Shown: piece by piece, positions 27,577 to 37,093 of the stretch
How the letters are laid out: each line of letters begins with the position of its first letter
How positions within the stretch are numbered: position 1 is the stretch's first letter
Assembly: GCA_038118725.1 (NCBI GenBank)
Contig: JAYOIK010000033.1
Location: forward strand, 1-48,678
Reading direction: 5' to 3'
DNA from: JADHLJ01 sp038118725
GTDB lineage: Bacteria > Pseudomonadota > Alphaproteobacteria > Thalassobaculales > Thalassobaculaceae
Length of the DNA stretch: 48,678 nucleotides
The notes under the pieces: generated by a model
What the model was told of the DNA's origin: nothing
Seen by the model: only the letters and a program-made list of their open reading frames with translations
Database searches by the model: none
Program-made: the position numbers and the translations under genes

Positions 27577-27972
27577 ATGGCTGAACAACGCACCTTTCCC
27601 TCTCCCGAGGCGGATCCGGATACCGAGGCCTTTTGGGCGGCGGCCAAGGAAGGCAAGCTGATGCTCGGAAGCTGCAAGTCCTGCGGCGAGAAGCATTACT
27701 ATCCCCGCGGCATGTGCCCGCATTGCGGGTCCAGCGATGTCGAGCTCACCCAGGCCAGCGGCAAGGGCGAGATCTATTCCTGGAGCGTGCTGCGCCGGGC
27801 CCAGCCGCCCTACGCGATCGCCTATGTCACCCTGGAGGAAGGCCCGACGATGATGACCAACATCATCGAGGCCGATCTCGACGGACTCGCCATCGGCCAG
27901 AAGGTGGAGCTCAAGTTCTCTCCCACCGAAGACGCCGACGGCGCTCCGGTGCCGACCTTCAAGCCCGCCTGA
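27577..27972 (+). CDS. Zn-ribbon OB-fold protein (DUF35), partner of the thiolase-like enzyme
   Basis: 131 residues. The N-terminal helix is followed by a rubredoxin-like zinc ribbon, CKSCGEKHYYPRGMCPHCG, and an OB-fold with GEIYSWSVLRRA and EEGPTMMTNIIEAD. DUF35 proteins bind acyl-CoA and form complexes with thiolase-like proteins (ChsH2/Ltp2 type). The ATG at 27577 lies 5 bp after the thiolase-like stop. A terminator follows 26 bp after its own stop, so the two genes form a closed operon. Confidence 0.92.
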   Translation: MAEQRTFPSPEADPDTEAFWAAAKEGKLMLGSCKSCGEKHYYPRGMCPHCGSSDVELTQASGKGEIYSWSVLRRAQPPYAIAYVTLEEGPTMMTNIIEADLDGLAIGQKVELKFSPTEDADGAPVPTFKPA

Positions 27973-27998
27973 CGGCTGGTTCCATACGGTTACCCAAG

Positions 27999-28024
27999 CG
28001 CCCCGGCAATGTCCGGGGCGTTTT
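27999..28024 (+). terminator. Terminator of the thiolase-DUF35 operon
   Basis: CGCCCCGG (27999-28006) and CCGGGGCG (28013-28020) pair perfectly around CAATGT and are followed by TTTT, then GGGTTTT. Confidence 0.9.
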
Positions 28025-28056
28025 GGGTTTTAGGGGGATGGGTTTGTGTGTTTATC

Positions 28057-28149
28057 CGTCGTCCTCGCGAAGGCGGGGACCCCTTTTCCATTGAAAAAGG
28101 CGGCCATATCAACCGTTGCCCAGAGGTCCCCGCCTTCGCGAGGGCGACG
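28057..28149. repeat. REP-like inverted pair b
   Basis: CGTCGTCCTCGCGAAGGCGG at the left and its near-perfect inverse ending CGCGAGGGCGACG at the right flank about 45 bp. It lies in the 430-bp gap after the DUF35 gene, which otherwise holds only the terminator and pair c. Confidence 0.85.
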
Positions 28150-28233
28150 AGATATGGTGAGAGGGAAATGGGTCAACAGCAAGCGGTGTGTCTTTTGGCT
28201 ATCCAACAAATCGACCACTCCCTCCACCATTTA

Positions 28234-28289
28234 GTCGTCATCCCGCGCTTGCCCCCCGATCTCTCGAGGGCGGGCGGCGGGACGACGAC
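28234..28289. repeat. REP-like inverted pair c (compact)
   Basis: GTCGTCATCCCGCGCTTGCC and GGCGGGCGGCGGGACGACGAC are imperfect inverses around a 15-bp centre. Confidence 0.7.
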
Positions 28290-28403
28290 AGTGAGGTGGC
28301 GGGATGACAATCTCGGACGCGTCGACCGCACGGAATACATCGCTATTTCCACCCGCCGCGCGGTGCTCTTCCATCCCCGGTGAAGCGGAGCGATGGAGCG
28401 GGC

Positions 28404-29903
28404 GTGGTATCGATCAAGAACGAAGCCGATCTTTTATCCTGGCTGAATGACCAACCCGACGCGGTCGCCCGGGTTATCGGCACGCGCGCGGCGCTGTCGG
28501 CCCTTCCCTATCTCGCGTCTTATGTCGCCGGTGATCCCAAAACCCGCGCCACCGCCATCGTCTTGCCTTGTTTTCGTGCTATGGCTCCGCCTTGGTTCGC
28601 GGGCTCATGGCCGAACCAAGGCGGAGGAGATCTCGACGCCGCCAGGGACGCCGCCGGGGACGCCGCCGGGGACGCCGCCTGGGACGCCGCCGGGGCCGCC
28701 GCCTGGGCCAGGGTTCAGATGGACGCAAATTCAATCGATGCGGGTTATTCTGCGTCGGATCTCGCGAATGAACCCTTGGTGCGAACGCGGCGATCAAAAA
28801 GGTTCGACGCGGCGTGGAGTGAATTGAAAGACATGCTTCTCGGTCTGGACCAAGACTGGCATGTCTGGACGGATTGGTACGAGGACCGGCTCGCGGGCGC
28901 GGCGATGGGACGGCGGCTGATCCCGGAGTTGGAACTGGATCGCATTCTGGTTCCGGATTTCGACGCCCCCGCCGCCGAGGTGAACGCGACCATCGCGGCG
29001 CTGGAGAAGCAATACCGCGAGCCCCCGCAAGAAGAGGCCGCGCTCGAACCACCGCCAGATCCCGACACCCCAACCACCATCCCCGATCAAACCCCCGCCG
29101 TCATTGAGGTCACGCTGGGCGACGACGGCTTGCTACATCGCGCGCCGCCACGGGGGCTTGGCGAGGGTAACGCCGGGCGCGAGGAGGTGCTGCGCCAGGC
29201 TTGGCAAGCGCATCGGGCGCATTTGGATGCGTTGATGGCGCTTGATCCGGGTCGGAACTGGCCGGTGCTGCAAAGCGCGCTCGCGGCCTATGACCAAGCC
29301 ATGGGCACGGCATACGACTCGTTCTGGGTGATAGAGCTTGGGTTCCACGGGCTACGGATCATCTCCCTCGCGGAAAGGAGCGACGAGTTTCTGATGGCGG
29401 ATGGCGCGGCAGAACTGCAAAGCTTCGCGATGGCGCATGGCCTTCATATCAATCAATTCGACGAGTGGACGGATTATCTCGCCAAGGGCCGCGGCAAGCC
29501 TCCACCCGGCGCGGTCCGAGCGGCCGAGAGTTTTCTTAGGCAAACCGTCGACCATCCCGAGATCATCGCCGAGGACATCACCCCGGCCGCGATGATGATC
29601 GCCGAGGCGGTAGCGCCGGAGAACCAGCTTGCCGCCGACGAGACGGAATCAACGGTGAAGGCCGAAGCCATAAACTCCACCGGCAACATTCTGGCGGGCG
29701 CGGCGGCGGGTTACCTGAAAGACCTCGCGGGCGGCGCGCGCTCCGGCTCTATCAAGGGCGTCGAGGCCGGCACCAAGCTCGGCACCCAGGCTCTGGTTCT
29801 TCTCGGTTTGAAGGAAGTCGCGTAGTTGGCGGGCTTCCTGCCGGAACAATTCGGCTGGATTAAACCCGCCATCGCGGCGATCCGCGCGAAACTTGGTCTT
29901 TAG
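28404..29903 (+). CDS. Unknown protein with Asp-Ala-Ala repeat and an in-frame UAG before the natural end
   Basis: The start is probably the GTG at 28404 with GGAG upstream, giving MVSIKNEADLLSWLNDQP. The N-terminal region (RAALSALPYLASYV) is followed by a low-complexity DAAGDAAGDAAWDAAG stretch (residues about 78-101), then a larger alpha-helical body. I recall similar alanine-repeat proteins in alphaproteobacteria but no known function. TAG at 29823-29825 (codon 474) is followed in the same frame by 25 coding-like codons, LAGFLPEQFGWIKPAIAAIR onwards, ending at TAG 29901-29903. So the original protein was probably 499 residues; without readthrough it is 473. No operon partner is evident. 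Confidence 0.65.
28635..28706. repeat. 12-bp tandem repeat coding Asp-Ala-Ala-X
   Basis: Six units of GACGCCGCC(A/G/T)GG (the last with GCC first), giving DAAR, DAAG, DAAG, DAAW, DAAG, AAAW. In-frame unit length means copy-number changes would keep the reading frame. Confidence 0.85.
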
Positions 29904-30012
29904 TTACCGTATTCCTCGCCCACGCGCGCTTGTATTGGCGCCGGGAAAGTCAGGCGGCGATGCCGGCGGTATCCAGCCACCGCCCCCCAAAACCGCCCCT
30001 CTGAACCCCGCC

Positions 30013-31683
30013 CTAAAACCGCCCGCGATCCACCGTCACGCTGATCAGGTTGGGCCCGGCGCGGTTGGCGAAGGCGGCTTCCAGGGCCGGGACCAGCTCG
30101 TCATGCTCGTTGACCCGGACCGACGGCATGCCGAGCGACGTGGCGAGGCCGACGAAATCCACCGCCGGTTCCTTGAAGTCCATGCCGATGAAATTCTCGT
30201 TCCCGTGGAAGGCGTGCAGGCGTTCCTTGATGATCCGATAGCCGCCATTGTCGCAGATGATATAGGTGATCGGCAGCTTCTGGTTCGCCGCCGTCCAGAG
30301 CGCCTGGATCGAATACATCGAGCTGCCGTCGCCGATAATCGCGACCACCGGGCGATCGGGATAGGCCGCCTGAACCCCGCAAGCCGCCGGCACGCCCCAG
30401 CCGATGCCGCCGCTGGCCATGCCGAACAGCGAGGTCGGGTCCCGGTACGGCAACAGCGCGTTCAGCGCCCGTGTGCTGATAATACCCTCGTCGACGATGA
30501 TCGTGTCCTCGGCCATGGTGTCGATGACCTTCATCACCATCCAGGACGGGTCGATCACCGGACCGCCCGCGTCGGCGGTCAGTTTCTCGACCATGGCGGC
30601 GCGCTTCGTGCTCCAGTTCTTGGGCACGAGGGCGTCGATGGATGCCTTGGCCTTGGCCGCCTGGGCGCTACCACCCTTGGCCTCGATAACCGGGTTGAGC
30701 GCCTTCAGGGTCTCCTTGATATCGGCGCGCACGGCGATCTCGGTTGGGAAGTTCTTGCCCATTTCCCAATCCCGCTGGCCCATCTGGATGATCGGCATCC
30801 CCTCGGGCAGCGGCTCCACCTCGGCCCAAACCGACATGCGCAAGACATCGGCGCCCAGTACCACCAGAAGATCGTAGGGGGTGAGAACGTCCCTCACCTG
30901 CTGCTGATCACGGGTCAGCGATCCCATATAGGCCGGATGCTCGGACGGGAAATGCGCGCCGTATTGCACGGTCTGCTGATAGACCGGCGCGCCGACCAGG
31001 CTGGCGAAGGCGGCGGCCTCGTCGAAGGCGTCGTCGGTGGCGATCTCGTGGCCGGCGACGATCACCGGGTTCTTGGCGGCGAGAATACGCTCGGCCACCC
31101 GATCAAGCGTGGCGTCGACCGGTCGGACCTTGGTGTCGACCCGCGTGCGCGCTCCCATCTCAATCGCGCCTTCCTGGTTCAGGATGTCGCCCGGCAGCGA
31201 GATGAAGACCGGCCCCATTGGGTGGGTCATGGCGATCTTCGCGGCCCGGCGCACGATGCGCGGCAGGTCCTCCAGGCGCGTCACCTCGACCGCCCATTTC
31301 ACCAGCGGCTCGGCGATCGGCACCAGCGGGTCATAGAGCAGCGGCTCGGTCAGCCCGTGGCCGAGTTCCTGCTGGCCGGCGGTGATGATGACCGGGGTAT
31401 TTGCGAACTTAGCGGCGTAGATCGCCCCCATGGCGTTGCCCAGCCCCGGCGCGACATGGACGTTGCAGGCCGAAAGCTTGCCGGAGGAGCGTGAATATCC
31501 CTCGGCCATGTAGACCACCAGGGATTCCTGCATGCTCATCATGTAGTTCATGTCCGGATGCTCGGTCAGAGCGTCCATGATCGGCAATTCGGTGGTGCCG
31601 GGATTGCCGAACATGTGGGTGATCCCCTCGTCCTTCAACAAGGCGATAAAGGCGGACCGACCGGTGATTGTGTTGACGCTCAT
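30013..31683 (-). CDS. ThDP-dependent decarboxylase, benzoylformate-decarboxylase-like
   Basis: A 556-residue protein with three acetolactate-synthase-like domains. E32 in FGNPGTTELP is the conserved cofactor-activating glutamate. NVHVAPGLGNAMGA carries a histidine at the place of the catalytic His of benzoylformate decarboxylase. ThDP/Mg binding is IGDGSSMYS (about 450) through CDNGGY. The ATG at 31683 has GGAG 8 nt upstream; an open upstream extension is not family-like. It resembles MdlC more than acetolactate synthase. The 2-oxoacid substrate is unknown. It stands alone, with a long repeat-filled region upstream. Confidence 0.88.
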   Translation of the reverse strand: MSVNTITGRSAFIALLKDEGITHMFGNPGTTELPIMDALTEHPDMNYMMSMQESLVVYMAEGYSRSSGKLSACNVHVAPGLGNAMGAIYAAKFANTPVIITAGQQELGHGLTEPLLYDPLVPIAEPLVKWAVEVTRLEDLPRIVRRAAKIAMTHPMGPVFISLPGDILNQEGAIEMGARTRVDTKVRPVDATLDRVAERILAAKNPVIVAGHEIATDDAFDEAAAFASLVGAPVYQQTVQYGAHFPSEHPAYMGSLTRDQQQVRDVLTPYDLLVVLGADVLRMSVWAEVEPLPEGMPIIQMGQRDWEMGKNFPTEIAVRADIKETLKALNPVIEAKGGSAQAAKAKASIDALVPKNWSTKRAAMVEKLTADAGGPVIDPSWMVMKVIDTMAEDTIIVDEGIISTRALNALLPYRDPTSLFGMASGGIGWGVPAACGVQAAYPDRPVVAIIGDGSSMYSIQALWTAANQKLPITYIICDNGGYRIIKERLHAFHGNENFIGMDFKEPAVDFVGLATSLGMPSVRVNEHDELVPALEAAFANRAGPNLISVTVDRGRF

Positions 31684-31907
31684 CGAAGACTCCAGGCAAA
31701 GGCGGATTTGAGAGCGCGATGATAGTGGAAAGGACGATCCGTTAAACCTCGCCGTTGTACCGATGCTAGAGGCATCGGAAATGGGATGCACCCGCTGGGT
31801 GCTAGGCGGCGAGGCTTGGCGGGCGGGCCACTTCGAATCCAGGATCGACCCGGGGCCTCACGGCGCCGACACGCACCGCCTCGAAGTTCTGAATCAGCTT
31901 GACGGCG

Positions 31908-31950
31908 TCATCGTCCTCGCCAAGGGTCCTAACCTTCGCTAGGGCGACGA
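31908..31950. repeat. REP-like element d (degenerate)
   Basis: TCATCGTCCTCGCCAAGG and CTTCGCTAGGGCGACGA form a partly matching inverted pair with little spacer. Confidence 0.5.
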
Positions 31951-32038
31951 AATGGTGATGGTGACGAAAAAAGTTGCGACGAAAGCGTCCGCGTGGATGT
32001 GTCGAAACTCGACCGTCGAGCCCCCATCACACGAAATC

Positions 32039-32168
32039 CTCGTCGCCCTTGCGCAGGCAAGGGCTTTTGCCGTGATGGTCGATCACGCGAGGAGCCGTCG
32101 AGGTGATCAAGCACCGACCTCGCCCAAGCGCCGGCGGCAAGAGCCCTGACTTTCGTCAGGGCGACGAG
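32039..32168. repeat. REP-like inverted pair e
   Basis: CTCGTCGCCCTTGCGCAGGC...TTTTGCCG (32039-32072) faces its imperfect inverse CGGCAAGAGCCC...GGGCGACGAG (32135-32168). Confidence 0.85.
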
Positions 32169-32200
32169 CTATAAAAACATCGTCATCCCGTCTCCCTTCT

Positions 32201-32233
32201 TGTCGCCCTTGCGAAAGGCAAGGGCTTTTGCCG
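32201..32233. repeat. REP-like single arm f
   Basis: TGTCGCCCTTGCGAAAGGCA...TTTTGCCG is almost the same as the left arm of pair e, in the same orientation. Confidence 0.75.
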
Positions 32234-32463
32234 CCGATTTTTCCTCGTGACGGTCGCTTTGGTTAAAAAATCGCTTCCGACTATTCACTCCCGCTGATCG
32301 CCCCCCTTTGTCGCGCAAGTCCCGGTTGCCGATCCGGAAGATTAAGAGCGCCGCGATATCTTCCCCCGTAAACCTTCACCCCTCCATCACGCATGTGCTA
32401 CGGTTTGCCCGGCTATCCAAACAGGGATCTAGAAACGGCCAAATTCCACGGAGGACTACCATC

Positions 32464-33423
32464 ATGATGAAGCAATTCGTTGGCGCCATGGCCCTGGCCA
32501 TCGGCGTGACCGGCGCGGCGCATGCCGCCGAGCAACAGTTCATTTCGATCGGCACCGGCGGCGTGACCGGCGTCTATTATCCGACCGGCGGCGCGATCTG
32601 CCGTCTGGTCAACAAGGACCGCAAGAAGCACGGCATCCGCTGCTCGGCGGAGTCAACCGGCGGCTCGATCTACAACATCAACACCATTCGCGCCGGTGAG
32701 CTTGAGTTCGGCGTGGCCCAGTCCGACTGGCAGTACCATGCCTATAACGGCACCTAGAAATTCGCCGACAAGGGCAAGTTCGACAAGCTGCGGGCGGTGT
32801 TCTCGGTGCATCCGGAGCCATTAACGATCATCGCGCGCGATGATTCCGGCATCAACAACATCACCGACTTCAAGGGCAAGCGGATCAATATCGGCAATCC
32901 AGGCTCCGGCACGCTCGGCACCTATGAGGTGATCGAGAAGGCCATGGGCTGGAGCCGCGACGATCTCAAGCTGGCCGCCCAGATGAAGTCGGCGGAAACC
33001 GGCCAGGCGCTCTGCGACGGCAAGATCGACGGCTATTTCTGGCTGGTCGGCCATCCCTCGGCCCTGACCCAGGAGTCGCTCGCCAGCTGCGCCACGCATC
33101 TGGTCAACGCCCAGAGCCCGGAGATCAACAAGCTGGTCGCCGATAACCCGTATTACCGCGTCGCCCGGATTCCGGCCGGCATGTACAACAACAAGGAAGA
33201 CATCACCACCTTCGGCGTCGGCGCCACGTTCGTCAGCTCCACCGACGTGCCGGACGAGGTTGTCTATACCGTCGTCAAGGCCGTGTTCGAGAACTTCGAC
33301 AGCTTCAAGAAGCTGCACCCGGCCTTCGCTCATCTCAGCGAGAAAGAGATGATCTCCGACGGACTTTCGGCGCCGCTGCATCCCGGCGCGCTGAAATACT
33401 ACAAGGAAAAGGGCTGGAAGTAA
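32464..33423 (+). pseudogene. TAXI family TRAP solute-binding protein with in-frame UAG at codon 98
   Basis: A periplasmic solute receptor for a TRAP transporter. The signal peptide MMKQFVGAMALAIGVTGAAHA is followed by FISIGTGGVTGVYYPTGGAIC, the TAXI-family opening, and ESTGGSIYNINTI. GGAGG lies about 9 nt before the ATG. TAG at 32755-32757 follows YHAYNGT; the same frame continues KFADKGKFDKLRAVFSVHPE to a normal end at 33423 (319 residues). A sense codon such as TCG, TGG or CAG was probably there. Since its permease also has an in-frame UAG, the transporter may be silenced, or the base calls or code reading need checking. Ligand unknown; TAXI proteins bind glutamate, succinate and similar acids. 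Confidence 0.88.
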
Positions 33424-33435
33424 GCCCGACACACC

Positions 33436-33467
33436 GGCGAGAAGGCTTTGGCTTTCTCGCCATTTTT
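33436..33467 (+). terminator. Hairpin between the TAXI and permease genes
   Basis: GGCGAGAA (33436-33443) pairs with TTCTCGCC (33454-33461) and is followed by ATTTTT. It is likely a partial terminator that lowers permease relative to receptor expression. Confidence 0.75.
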
Positions 33468-33552
33468 CCTTATATTACTTGGCCTTAATTAAAAATATTA
33501 AACCATATTATAAATCCATGCCGAGGCAACGGAATTCGAGGGGAAATGTTCC

Positions 33553-36180
33553 ATGGCTCAAACCGAAACGGGCGCTAGCGCCGCCGAGGAACTGGCCGCT
33601 TCCGTTGATTCCGGAGGCCGCGCGCCGATCGGCTGGCAGCGTAACCTGATCCCCGCCATTGCCTTCATCTGGTCCATCTTTCAGCTTTATATCGCCTCGA
33701 CCCTGCCCTTCGATCTGGCCGAGATCACCGGTATTCAGTCTTTCGTGGTCACGGTTTCCACCGCGCGGCTGATCCACCTTTCCTTCGCCGGTTTCCTCGC
33801 CGCGATGGCTTTCCCCCTGCTCAAGGGAAGTCCTCGGCACACCATTCCCTGGTACGACTGGCTGCTCGGCCTGCTGATCGTCGCTTCCAGCCTCTATATC
33901 GTCGTGAATTTCGCCGCGATCGCCGACCGCTCCGGCCTGCCGACCACCGAGGATCTGGTGTTCTCCTCGATCGGGCTCTTGGTGTTGCTGGTCGCAGTTT
34001 ACAGGGCGCTCGGCCTGCCGCTCGTGGTGATCACCAGCATCTTCATGATCTATGTCTTCTTTGGCGACGCCCGCTGGCTGCCCGACGACATCCAATGGAA
34101 GGGCGCGTCCTACGGCAAGGCGATGTGGCATTTCTGGATGCAAAACGAGGGCGTCTTCGGTGTCGCGCTCGGCGTTTCGGCGACGATGATCTTCCTGTTC
34201 GTGCTTTTCGGCGCGATCCTCGAAAAAGCCGGGGCCGGCAACTACTTCATCAAGCTCGCCTTCGCCCTGCTCGGCCACTTGCGCGGCGGGCCGGCCAAGG
34301 CCGCCGTCGTCGCCTCGGCCATGAGCGGGCTTTATTCCGGCTCCTCGATCGCCAATACCGTGACCACCGGCACCTTCACCATCCCGTTGATGAAGCGCAC
34401 CGGCCTGTCGCCGGAGAAAGCCGGCGCGGTCGAGGTCGCCTCCTCGACCAATGGCCAGCTAACGCCGCCGGTGATGGGCGCCGCCGCCTTCCTGATCGCC
34501 GAGTTCACCGGGGTTCCCTATACCGACATCTTGAAGCACGCCCTGGTGCCGGCCTTGGTCAGCTATATCGCGCTGGTCTATATCGTCCATCTCGAGGCGT
34601 TGAAGCTGGGCCTCAAGGGCATGCAAAAGCCGCCGGCGACCATGACCCTGGCGCGCAAGATGATCGGCGTTCTCACCGGGTTCATCGGCGTCGCCGTGCT
34701 GTTCTTTGTCATCTGGCATGTCGACGCCTGGGTGAAGATGGTCGCGCCCGATATGAGCTTCTAGACCATCGCGGCGATCGTGCTAGCCGCCTATGGGGTG
34801 TTGATCTGGTTCGCGTCGCGACGCCCGGACCTGGAGGTCGATGATCCAAACGCGCCGATCGAGACCCTGCCACGCGCCGGTGACGTGGCGATCACCGGTC
34901 TCTACTACTTCCTGCCGATTATCGTGCTGATCTGGTGCATCCTGCCGACCCCGGATAAGCTGTCGCCGAGGCTGGCCGCGTTCTGGGCCTGTATCCTGAT
35001 GTCCTTTATCGCGCTCACCCAGCACCCTCTCAAGGCACTGCTGCGCGGCGAGGCGGAATGGGCCAACAGCTTTGGCCGAAGCGTCAGCGAATGGGCCGAC
35101 GGGATGATCTCCGGCGCCCGCAACATGATCAGCATCGGCGTCGCCACCGGCGCGGCGGGGATGATCATCGGCACGATCTCGCTGACCGGCATGCATCAGG
35201 TGCTCGGCGCCTTCATCGAGACGATCTCGGGCGGCCATCTGATGATCATGCTGATCCTGGTCGCGGCGATGAGCCTGATCCTCGGCATGGGTCTGCCGAC
35301 CACGGCGAACTATATCGTGGTCTCCTCCCTGATGGCGCCGATCATCGTCGCGCTCGGCGCAAAGAGCGGGTTGCTGATCCCGCTGGTCGCGGCGCATCTG
35401 TTCGTCTTCTATTTCGGCATCCTGGCGGACGACACGCCACCGGTCGGGCTTGCCGCCTTCGCGGCGGCGGCGATCTCTGGCGGCGATCCGATCAAGACCG
35501 GTGTCCAGGGCTTCATGTACGACATCCGCACCACCTTGCTGCCGTTCCTGTTCATCTTCAACACCGAGTTGCTGCTGATGGACGTGACGCCGTTAAAGGC
35601 GGTGTTCGTCTTCATTGTCGCCGTCGTGGCGATGATGCTGTTCGCGGCGGCGACACAGTCCTATTTCTTCGCCAAGAGCCGGTGGTGGGAGTCTCTGATC
35701 CTGCTGTTGGTGGCCTTCACGCTCTTCCGGCCCGGCTTCTGGCTCGACCGGGTGGAGCCGGAATTCAACGTGCGGCCCGGAACCGAACTGGTGTCGATCG
35801 CCACGTCAATGCCGGCTGATTCCTCGCTGCGGATCACGGTGTCGGGGCCGAATTTCGACAATCCCGACCAGACCGACGTGACCACATTGACCGTTCCGCT
35901 GGGTAAACCCGGTGAAGGCGCCGACCGGCTTTCCAAGGTCGGGCTCGCGGTCGCCGTCGAAGGCGACAAGGCGCTTTTCGAGGAACCCCTGCCCGGCACC
36001 AAGTTCGAGGCCTTGTCCAAGACCTATGATTTCTGCGACGACGCCAATCCCGTGGTGGTTTCCGCCGTCAAGGTGGCGAACGACAGGATGCTCAAGGAGG
36101 TGTTCTACATCCCCGCGCTGTTCCTGCTCGCCGTGGTAATCATGCTGCAACGCCGCCGCCAAACCCAACCGGCGTTCTGA
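33553..36180 (+). pseudogene. Fused TRAP permease (DctQM, 4TM-12TM) with in-frame UAG at codon 404
   Basis: The inner-membrane part of the TAXI-TRAP transporter, 875 codons. N-terminal small-subunit-like helices are followed by the large-subunit repeats: AKAAVVASAMSGLYSGSSIA, SSTNGQLTPPVMGAAAFLIAE and, in the second half, GMGLPTTANYIVVSS and DDTPPVGLAAFAAAAI. A soluble tail of about 110 residues precedes a last helix. GAGGGG lies before the ATG. TAG at 34762-34764 falls between MVAPDMSF and TIAAIVLAAYGVLIW, within one continuous frame; Gln or Trp there is plausible. It is coupled with the receptor gene 130 bp upstream, also interrupted by UAG. Confidence 0.88.
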
Positions 36181-36247
36181 ATGCGGCGCTCGGATGTCCC
36201 GTCACTGATCGCTTCGACCAGACGGAGTAGCCCGAAGGAACCCGCGG

Positions 36248-36280
36248 TGGGATGGATCCCGCCCTCCGGCGGGATGACGA
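36248..36280. repeat. REP-like palindrome g
   Basis: TGGGATGGATCCCGCC-CTCC-GGCGGGATGACGA, a short hairpin variant of the family. Confidence 0.6.
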
Positions 36281-36377
36281 AGGTTAGGAAACAACTTTCA
36301 CCACGTCCCGTACCTTCGTCCTAGGGCAAGCACGGCACCGCCCCGGAAGATCTTGGGCCACGCGTGGCCTTAGTCAC

Positions 36378-36445
36378 CCGTCGCGCCGGCGAAAGCCGGG
36401 GCTTTTGGCAAGCGGTGCTGAGCCCCAGCTTTCGCTAGGCGACGG
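36378..36445. repeat. REP-like inverted pair h
   Basis: CCGTCGCGCCGGCGAAAGCC and GCTTTCGCTAGGCGACGG are inverse arms around about 30 bp. Confidence 0.75.
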
Positions 36446-36498
36446 AAAAATGGGATCGCGGCGGATGCGGCCGTGAGCTCCAAGAAACCAAGCGTTCT

Positions 36499-36591
36499 CG
36501 TCGTCCTCGCGCAAGCGGGGACCTCGCGGCGGTGGACTGTTCCCACCGCCACCTCCGTCTTTCAGAGGTCCCCGCTTGCGCGCGGACGACG
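36499..36591. repeat. REP-like inverted pair i
   Basis: CGTCGTCCTCGCGCAAGCGG and CCGCTTGCGCGCGGACGAC are near-perfect inverse arms; the spacer itself holds a GGCGGTGG/CCACCGCC hairpin. Confidence 0.85.
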
Positions 36592-36649
36592 GTCGGGAGT
36601 TGTGTTGATCCGCACGGGCGGTTGCCTTCACAGGCATTCACCCGCGCGC

Positions 36650-36955
36650 TCAGATCTTCTGGATGAATTCCACGACTTCGCGGGTCCGCGTCACCTTGCC
36701 CAGCCAGTGACGGTCGAATTCCTTGATCAGCTCGGCGATCTTGTCGCTGGCCATCACCTCGCGCGCCCTGGCCAGGCTGGGGAACTCGTAAAAAGCGATA
36801 TGCACGTTGTCCTCAAGTTCGCTCCAGCCGCGCTTGGCGCTGAGCGGCTGGAAGGCCTTGTGGGCGTCGGGCAGATGCTCGTTCCGGTACCAGGTATCAA
36901 AACCGTCCCTGACCGAGGGATCAACCTGGGCGCGCACAATCAGATAAGCCGACAT
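36650..36955 (-). CDS. Small dimeric alpha/beta-barrel protein
   Basis: 101 residues. SAYLIVRAQVDPSVRDGFDTWY at the start, then HLPDAHKAF and HIAFYEFPSLARAREVM, show the ferredoxin-like fold typical of EthD, NIPSNAP or antibiotic-biosynthesis-monooxygenase-type dimeric barrels. GGGGATGAGG lies before the ATG. It lies 138 bp from, and divergent to, the SDR gene. The family member cannot be named; function is unknown. Confidence 0.75.
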   Translation of the reverse strand: MSAYLIVRAQVDPSVRDGFDTWYRNEHLPDAHKAFQPLSAKRGWSELEDNVHIAFYEFPSLARAREVMASDKIAELIKEFDRHWLGKVTRTREVVEFIQKI

Positions 36956-37093
36956 TCCTCATCCCCTTCAATTCACGAGGTTTCAGTATAGCGCGTCGCG
37001 GCGGCTTCGCGACGGGGCTTGCGTCTCGCCTCGCATTTTTCCAAGCTGTCTCGTCCGCACATCACGCGGCGCCTTCATGCCAAGAGGAATCCC

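Larger units (their letters stand above)
31684..32463. other. 780-bp region without a gene, filled with REP-like repeats
   Basis: No credible coding frame on either strand. Three repeat elements (31908-31950, 32039-32168, 32201-32233) occupy the centre. The last 60 bp carry the leader and GGAGG ribosome-binding site of the TAXI gene. Confidence 0.7.
36181..36649. other. 469-bp intergenic region with three REP-like elements
   Basis: No coding frame of merit. It holds elements g, h and i, between the end of the permease gene and the end of the convergent minus-strand small gene. Confidence 0.7.

Noticed and set aside
31908..32233. CRISPR array
   Set aside because: The repeats are facing pairs with uneven spacing and no regular unique spacers or cas genes.
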